Program-made: the position numbers and the translations under genes
Notes under the pieces: generated by a model
The model's input: the letters and a program-made list of their open reading frames with translations, nothing else
Database searches by the model: none
What the model was told of the DNA's origin: nothing
In this document: one piece after another, positions 58,722-64,000 of the stretch
Numbering within the stretch: the stretch's first letter is position 1
Layout: each line of letters starts with the position of its first letter
NCBI GenBank assembly: GCA_021209875.1
Contig: JAGYVD010000002.1
Coordinates: 6,510,001 to 6,574,000, forward strand
DNA length: 64,000 bases
DNA from: Rosellinia necatrix
Taxonomy: Eukaryota > Ascomycota > Sordariomycetes > Xylariales > Xylariaceae
Direction: 5' to 3'

Positions 58722-61700
58722 TCACTGAGGAGGTTGGGTCTTTTTACCATTGCCCCTGGTTGCCCTCTTTCGCTTTCGTTTGGCGCTGTCCTGAGCGCCT
58801 GCCTCATAATAATCGCCTTGCTCGTCATCGTTGCCATCGACGGTCACGGTGCGCGCAGTTGCACGTTTCCGGCTGTCCGATCTTTGGATAGGATTTTCAT
58901 CCTCGATCGGACCGCCCAAGCCAGTGCTACCAGTTGCATGAGCGCGGAGACGATTCACAGCCTGTGTCATGCGCTTGCTACTTTGAACTTTCTGCCTGGG
59001 GGCAAACGCCTCTTTAACTCCAACACCCACTCCACCTTCAAAGTAGTGTGTGATATTGCGCTGCGTACCTTCTGCTTCTCGGCGGTTCATATCGCGAATG
59101 ACAGGCACTAATACCTCATCGGTTCGATCTTGACTCCAGCCAATAGTGGCCATGAGAAACTGTCGAAGACCTTCGACATCGGGGGAACCCCACTGAAACT
59201 GCTCCGCGCTGTGATCAACTTCCGGATGCATGTAGGCATCGGCAACCGCAGAGCTCGGGAATCCGGGCGGGAGGAATAGTTTCGTAGCTTGAGCCTTGCG
59301 AAATTTCTTCCTAAACGCCGATGCCTTGTCGGCCTCCTGGGGGCGACCGCGCCCTTGAACTTCTTGCCACCAGTCATGAAACTTCTGAAGTCCGTCGTTG
59401 CCAGGAAATTCGGACAGAATTTCGACCGCCGTGACGGGGCCAACCCCAGGAAGCCCTTCTGCGTAGTCGGAACCGAGTAATTGCGCAATGGAAATCAGCT
59501 GCTCGCGAGACAGCGATAGTTCTCTCTCAAGATCGCTGCTAAGATAACACTCGACGAATTTGTTACCATTGAACATGTTCTTGTAGACGCGTGTTCCGCC
59601 AAAAAGGAAAATATCGGAGTCATCTGTAACAATCCCGTCAACTAAACCCAAGCGTACGAGCTCCGCGCATTGCGCCTCAGCTTCCATCGGTGCAGCGATA
59701 TATGGTATACCAAAATATCTCAAGAGAGTTTGGCATTCGGTTATCATAATCTGAGTGACCTCGTCCGCATCTCTGCGGTCTTTTTTCTGTTGTGTTCGAA
59801 GAGCTTTCAGTTCTTGTTCGTACGTCTCTTGGTTCTCTCTCTCGGACTTGTTATTTAGTTGACTGGCAAAGCGTGCGTGCTCTTCAGCCTCTTCAGCCAT
59901 CTGTGCGAGCAATTCCTCGTCTTCAGGATCGCTGTATTCATCGTCAGACTCATCTTGGTCCATCACCAGACCGCTCACGTCTTCTATAGTCGCCTCATTT
60001 GAAACCTCTTGTGCTTGATTTTCGAATTCCGCCGCCAGCACATTCTCGGATCTTGGTGAGATTGCTGATCGGGGAGTTGGCAAATTTTCCGTTGATTCTG
60101 GAGGCTGGATTATATCAACTTCCTCAAAGCTTGGTTCTGGTGAGCTCGACTCAGATGCTGATTGTGGGTTTTGCGCCATAATCTTAGGTGAAGCCTCCCT
60201 ATTGCTTTTGCCTTGGAAAGCATCTGCCTGTCTAGTGCTCACTGTCTGGGTTGGCGCAGCGAGACTGGCTGAAGAATGGACTCTCAGCAAGGTAGGAGGA
60301 GATAGCCGCGATAAGTCGCCAGCCTCGCTCACTTTGATTGAGTTCTCCTGGTGCGGTAGAGGAGCATCAATAATCTCAACATCGCTGTCACTACTATCCG
60401 AGGACTCGATTTCTATAATAGCATCTCTTTGCCTCCGTTTCGCTTCCTCTATGACATCCTCCAGGTCTGCTTGGTTGGTCTCTATCTCACGTTGTTGTTG
60501 GGATTTCATCAACTCTCGAATGTCCAACCCATCTTGCATCATCCAAGGTGGTAATGGCCGGGGTTTTTCATCGTCTCCCATCTCTTGCAGGAAGCCCCCA
60601 GAAAGATCCTCATTCCCATTTTTGTCATCAGTGGCTGTCGTCCCAAGAGGCTGTGTAGTGTCCTGTTTCTTTCCAAATATGCTTGATTTCCAGTCCAATT
60701 TCTCAAAGGGAAGTGGGCCACCAAAATTGTTTCCCACATTCGGTGCAATAGAGACAGGCTCTAGCTGAGGCTTACTCGCCACTGGCTTCTTCTTCCGAGC
60801 TGCAAACACTGCCGACCGGAGGTCTACCTCGCTATCGCTACTAGCGTTACTTTCTCGGCGTTTCGAAATTGCTGCATTTGCCCTATTATTAACGATGTGT
60901 GCGATAATGCTACCACTGGTTGAAGATACTGGCTTTGGCTGCTCGACTGCTTTTTGCGTCCACTCTGGAGCGGGTACGTCCTCAAAGCTTCCTTCCTCTT
61001 CTTCTTCTCCCTCGACTCTTCCTTGCTTGGAAGGACCGAACCCATGCTGACTTTTAAGAGATAGCGCAATGGCTCTGTCCAAATCGTCTTCCTCATCGTG
61101 AAAGAGGGTCTCATTGGTGACCTCAGCTGCGAATAGGCCGCCGAAGCTGCGCTTTTCCTTATCTTCACTGACGAAGAGGGTGTCTTCCTCGTTGCTCTCG
61201 GCGACAGCATCATCCAACCCTATCCGGATTCTCGCAGTGTCATGGATTTTCGGCAGCCTGTTCAAACCTTCGATAGGTACGTCTTCAAAATCGTCATCTT
61301 CCCAATCCATATCGTCTTCTTTCGTCTGATATTGAATGTCAAGGGCATCGACATCGATAGGCTTATGTATCTCTCCTTTATCCTTTTCTCTACTCACAAC
61401 ACCGAGCGCCCAACCCCCTTCAGCCCCTTCATTTTTAACGAGTATGTACTCGCGGTCTCTCTCACCCGCAATGCGTCCATTACCGCCGAGCGTAAGGTCG
61501 GTGCCAGTCATACCAGCTTCTTGCATCAGCCTTTGAGTGAGGTGATTCCTCTCCCGAACTCGTTCGATTTGAAACCTCGAGAAAGCCATACGGTCAGGGA
61601 ACATTCCGTCGAGCTGGTCCTTGCTTAATCCCATTCTTAGTCGACTCCGTACTCTCGCTGCATTTAGGATGTTGTATCTATCGGCAGGTGGCAGGCTCTT

Positions 61701-62393
61701 GAAAAACTCGCCCCCGAAATCGATCTTGCTAAAGTCGTAAAGGTTGATGTCTTCTCCGCTTTGAAACTGTCTAGCGTACTCCTCGAGCTCCGCAATACTC
61801 ATGATGCGAGGGTCTTCGGGTCGGCCCATTCCTTCGATGCCGCCGTCTAAGTCCGGGAGGTGGTAGGCATCCTGTTTATGGAATTTCCTGCTTCTCTGCC
61901 TCTCCTGCTCGTCCATGCCCAATTCGTCCACGTAAACGAGATGCTCAGGGTCGGGTATCTCCTCTTCAGGCTCTCGAACTCGAGGCCTGCGGGTGTCCTC
62001 GAATTCCCGTCGGCGTCGGCGTTTTTCGCCCTCCTCTTCGGCGATGCGCTGCATCTGCACGGCCAGCAGCTTGCCGGCGGTTCGCACGGCATCATCGCGA
62101 CGACCCTCCCTCCTTCGCTTGCGGTTCGTGATGGTCTGGCGTTTCAAAGCCGGGGCGCCTCCATCGAAGACGAAGACGGGAAGGATGCCGAACCAAAGAA
62201 GCTTGCATATGCGACGGAAAAAGCCAACGATGTGAGAGTTGCGGAGAGCATTGCCTTCCTTGTCGCGTACAGCCTTCAGGAACTGGTAGATCCAGATGGA
62301 GGCATCGATGGCGAGGCGTTTTCGATTTAGGGTGGCGAGGTTCGTCGGTCGCGCGCACGGCTGGACGATCGTCCAAAGGCCGTTCACACCCAT
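58722..62393 (-). CDS. RAD2: Nucleotide excision repair endonuclease Rad2/XPG
   Basis: A structure-specific nuclease of 1223 residues that makes the 3' incision at DNA lesions in excision repair. A single exon runs from the ATG at 62393, chosen because the FEN1/XPG family always begins MGVxGLW (MGVNGLWTIVQPCARP here); the open frame extends 40 codons further upstream without meaning. The N-nuclease domain (residues 1 to about 100) has AIDASIWIYQFL and PVFVFDGGAPALKRQT with the metal-binding Asp residues. A long acidic spacer of about 750 residues, typical of XPG, follows. The I-nuclease domain lies at about 880-1010: APMEAEAQCAELVRLGLVDG, VTDDSDIFLFGG and LLGSDYAEGLPGVGPVTAVE, the helix-two-turn-helix. 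The C-terminus carries basic nuclear signals (KRKRKRATRGNGKK). NAA38 is divergent upstream. Confidence 0.95.
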   Translation of the reverse strand: MGVNGLWTIVQPCARPTNLATLNRKRLAIDASIWIYQFLKAVRDKEGNALRNSHIVGFFRRICKLLWFGILPVFVFDGGAPALKRQTITNRKRRREGRRDDAVRTAGKLLAVQMQRIAEEEGEKRRRRREFEDTRRPRVREPEEEIPDPEHLVYVDELGMDEQERQRSRKFHKQDAYHLPDLDGGIEGMGRPEDPRIMSIAELEEYARQFQSGEDINLYDFSKIDFGGEFFKSLPPADRYNILNAARVRSRLRMGLSKDQLDGMFPDRMAFSRFQIERVRERNHLTQRLMQEAGMTGTDLTLGGNGRIAGERDREYILVKNEGAEGGWALGVVSREKDKGEIHKPIDVDALDIQYQTKEDDMDWEDDDFEDVPIEGLNRLPKIHDTARIRIGLDDAVAESNEEDTLFVSEDKEKRSFGGLFAAEVTNETLFHDEEDDLDRAIALSLKSQHGFGPSKQGRVEGEEEEEGSFEDVPAPEWTQKAVEQPKPVSSTSGSIIAHIVNNRANAAISKRRESNASSDSEVDLRSAVFAARKKKPVASKPQLEPVSIAPNVGNNFGGPLPFEKLDWKSSIFGKKQDTTQPLGTTATDDKNGNEDLSGGFLQEMGDDEKPRPLPPWMMQDGLDIRELMKSQQQREIETNQADLEDVIEEAKRRQRDAIIEIESSDSSDSDVEIIDAPLPHQENSIKVSEAGDLSRLSPPTLLRVHSSASLAAPTQTVSTRQADAFQGKSNREASPKIMAQNPQSASESSSPEPSFEEVDIIQPPESTENLPTPRSAISPRSENVLAAEFENQAQEVSNEATIEDVSGLVMDQDESDDEYSDPEDEELLAQMAEEAEEHARFASQLNNKSERENQETYEQELKALRTQQKKDRRDADEVTQIMITECQTLLRYFGIPYIAAPMEAEAQCAELVRLGLVDGIVTDDSDIFLFGGTRVYKNMFNGNKFVECYLSSDLERELSLSREQLISIAQLLGSDYAEGLPGVGPVTAVEILSEFPGNDGLQKFHDWWQEVQGRGRPQEADKASAFRKKFRKAQATKLFLPPGFPSSAVADAYMHPEVDHSAEQFQWGSPDVEGLRQFLMATIGWSQDRTDEVLVPVIRDMNRREAEGTQRNITHYFEGGVGVGVKEAFAPRQKVQSSKRMTQAVNRLRAHATGSTGLGGPIEDENPIQRSDSRKRATARTVTVDGNDDEQGDYYEAGAQDSAKRKRKRATRGNGKKTQPPQ

Positions 62394-63244
62394 GATGGCG
62401 GGATGGCAAGATGAAGATGAAGGCCAGTTCAGGGATGTGCAAGTCAAGGCGGGATGTTGAAGAACATACTCGACGGCCGGCTCTTGTTCCCCAGTTATGA
62501 TTTCGTAGCGCACTGGGCGGCCGAGGGGAAGGGGCCAAATAAGGCAGGCCTCATGGCGTAGATCAGGGAGAGACGCGATTTGTGAGTGGTGAAGGTGGAT
62601 GATGACTTGACGCCGACGGTCCGTCCGTCACCCTCTCTTGCAGGCGCCATGCTCACCACGCGCTAGGTCAAGCGTGTAAAGTGTAAAGTGGAATATGCAA
62701 GCACTTGTACCCCATATTATGGCGTAAAGGAGGCACTTGTCGAGGGACTGCCTAGTATCCCGGTAGTTACTTATATGGCATAATATGGCGCTTAGTTATC
62801 GTGCCTAAAGGGCGGAGCGCCAGGTACAGGTAGTTAACTACCTACCTACCTAGTCACCTAGCTACCTAGGTAGGGTAAATAGGTAGGCAGACGGCAGAGT
62901 CACTCACAGGCACCTCCTACCAACCAATCTGCCACCCACCACCTAATCTACCTAGGTAGGTGCCTAGGTAAGTACTTTGCCGATTGGCTGTATTAAGGCT
63001 CCTAGCAGCCACAATCGCACCATTAAAATGTAACTAGCACTGTCAGACACCTAGATTAGACGTTAATACTACTACTACTACTAGGTAAGTACTTTAGCTC
63101 AGGTGTACTTCACTTCACAACCAGCTTCAGCATAAAATAACTCTCTTTTGTAAAACCGGGCCCATCTCTACTGATCAACTACCTAATCACTGTTTTATCC
63201 GTTTCTAGAACTGCTGAGTGTATAGGCTCGGTACGGTACCGAAT
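62394..63244. promoter_or_regulatory. Shared upstream region of divergent RAD2 and NAA38
   Basis: This 850-base stretch separates the start codons of RAD2 (minus) and NAA38 (plus), so it must hold both promoters. It contains two dense clusters of the palindromic TACCTAGGTA motif (about 62838-62887 and 62950-62975) and an ACTACT triplet run near 63068-63080. No individual factor site can be named with confidence. Confidence 0.5.
62838..62887. repeat. Palindromic TACCTAGGTA repeat cluster
   Basis: ACTACCTACCTACCTAG followed by CTACCTAGGTAGG and AATAGGTAGG units between RAD2 and NAA38. A second cluster follows at 62950-62975. Confidence 0.75.
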
Positions 63245-63721
63245 ATGCAGGCCGTAGCTGAGCAGCTCGATCGGGCAACGATGAATGAAGCTCCTACAAC
63301 AATCGAAGCCAAGGCCTATCTCCATTCGCTGATCAACAAGACCTTGCGCATCCACGCCACCGATGGCCGTATGTTCATCGGTACCTTCAAATGCACTGAC
63401 ACCGTTTGTTGACCCCATGCTCGCCTCCCATTACGGAAGAAGCGGTTATTAAATCATACCCAGGGCCGCAATGTTGTGCTCTCTGTCACATACGAGTACC
63501 GGCATCCATCTCAGCAGAAGCTCACCGAGGCTGCCGCCGTCGCCGCCGCCGCCGCGGATGCCAACGTAGCCACCGTTAAAGCGGACATGACCTCGAGGTA
63601 TCTGGGTCTCGTTGTTATACCCGGGGAGCACATCGTTAAAATGGAAGTCGAGGAATTCACGAGCCAAGTAAAGAATCGCTCAATCTGGGAAAGGCGGGAT
63701 ATATATTCGAGCACGTCGTGA
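63245..63721 (+). CDS. NAA38: NatC N-terminal acetyltransferase auxiliary subunit Naa38 (Mak31/LSMD1)
   Basis: A 138-residue LSM-fold protein from exons 63245-63403 and 63464-63721, joined over a 60-base GTTTGT...CCAG intron. The Sm1 motif reads LINKTLRIHATDGRMFIGTF, followed by CTDT-GRNVVLSVTYEYR across the junction. Sm2 reads RYLGLVVIPGEHIVKMEVEE, with the VPGxHI-type wording that separates Naa38 from other LSM proteins. Between them is an Ala-rich loop (AAAVAAAAADAN) of GCC repeats. Naa38 is the small auxiliary subunit of NatC, with Naa30 and Naa35, which acetylates proteins starting Met-hydrophobic. The start could also be the ATG at 63281 (MNEAPTT), 12 codons later. Confidence 0.87.
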
Positions 63722-64000
63722 CGCAGGGCAGAAACGCCGGCTGTGCCTAAGCCTTCGTAATTCATTCATCCCACCCGAACTACCACGGTTCCAGTCTTCT
63801 GCTACAGCGCAGCATGCCCTTGAGGCTGTCGATCCAGCGCATCGACTTGTGGCTTCGCGGCAACACAAAGTTTAGCCGTAATACTTTCTTATCTACTGCA
63901 TCAAGAGGTCATCATATTTCTACGATCTCTGTGAGATCTATGAGCATTCGTGGGTTAAGGGGGAGGCAACGACCTCCAGTGAGCCGTCAACACCTAGAAA
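63722..64000. other. Window end, 3' flank of NAA38
   Basis: No gene is visible in the last 279 bases. The minus-strand frame here has no recognisable features. Confidence 0.4.

Overview
This window is nuclear DNA of a filamentous ascomycete, most likely a Sordariomycete. Genes are interrupted by short GT-AG introns (55-115 bases) with fungal-type branch sites. The recognisable proteins are typically fungal: a Pil1/Lsp1 eisosome protein, KMT6/E(z), Rad2/XPG, Rad1 of the 9-1-1 clamp, Ost5, NatC subunit Naa38, a GH11 xylanase and a GH43 enzyme. One repeat block carries the signature of repeat-induced point mutation (RIP). Species cannot be fixed from sequence alone. All gene models are hand-built from open frames and splice consensus.

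Layout. 1-9.9 kb: a short-chain dehydrogenase/reductase, an acidic protein of unknown function, a decayed GCN5-type bromodomain gene (minus strand), then OST5 and RAD1 in tandem. 9.9-19.9 kb: nearly gene-free DNA full of microsatellites and minisatellites, with one candidate small Ser/Thr-rich protein at 12.2 kb. 19.9-35 kb: a 732-residue disordered protein, a secreted GH43-like enzyme, PIL1 (minus) and KMT6, separated by long intergenic stretches. 35-50.1 kb: an accessory zone. It holds a broken MFS transporter, a broken gene of unknown function, a 7.55-kb LTR retrotransposon, an FAD monooxygenase with a broken reading frame, and a solo LTR of the same retrotransposon family in opposite orientation. 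50.4-57.9 kb: a secreted DUF8021-type protein, a large TPR-ankyrin-CorA-like membrane protein rebuilt from eight exons, and a GH11 xylanase (minus). 58.7-63.7 kb: RAD2/XPG (minus) divergent from NAA38 (plus).

How it fits together. Most genes are unrelated housekeeping functions: DNA damage signalling and nucleotide excision repair (RAD1, RAD2), N-glycosylation (OST5), N-terminal acetylation (NAA38), plasma-membrane organisation (PIL1) and H3K27 methylation (KMT6). Two plant cell-wall enzymes (GH43, GH11) suggest access to plant material. No complete biosynthetic cluster is visible.

Most notable items: (1) the retrotransposon, with a perfect 5-base target duplication, LTR ends that escaped mutation, and a roughly 190-base unmutated island carrying two perfect hairpins; (2) the TPR-ankyrin-CorA-like fusion; (3) a GCN5 copy that lost its acetyltransferase core but kept an intact bromodomain.
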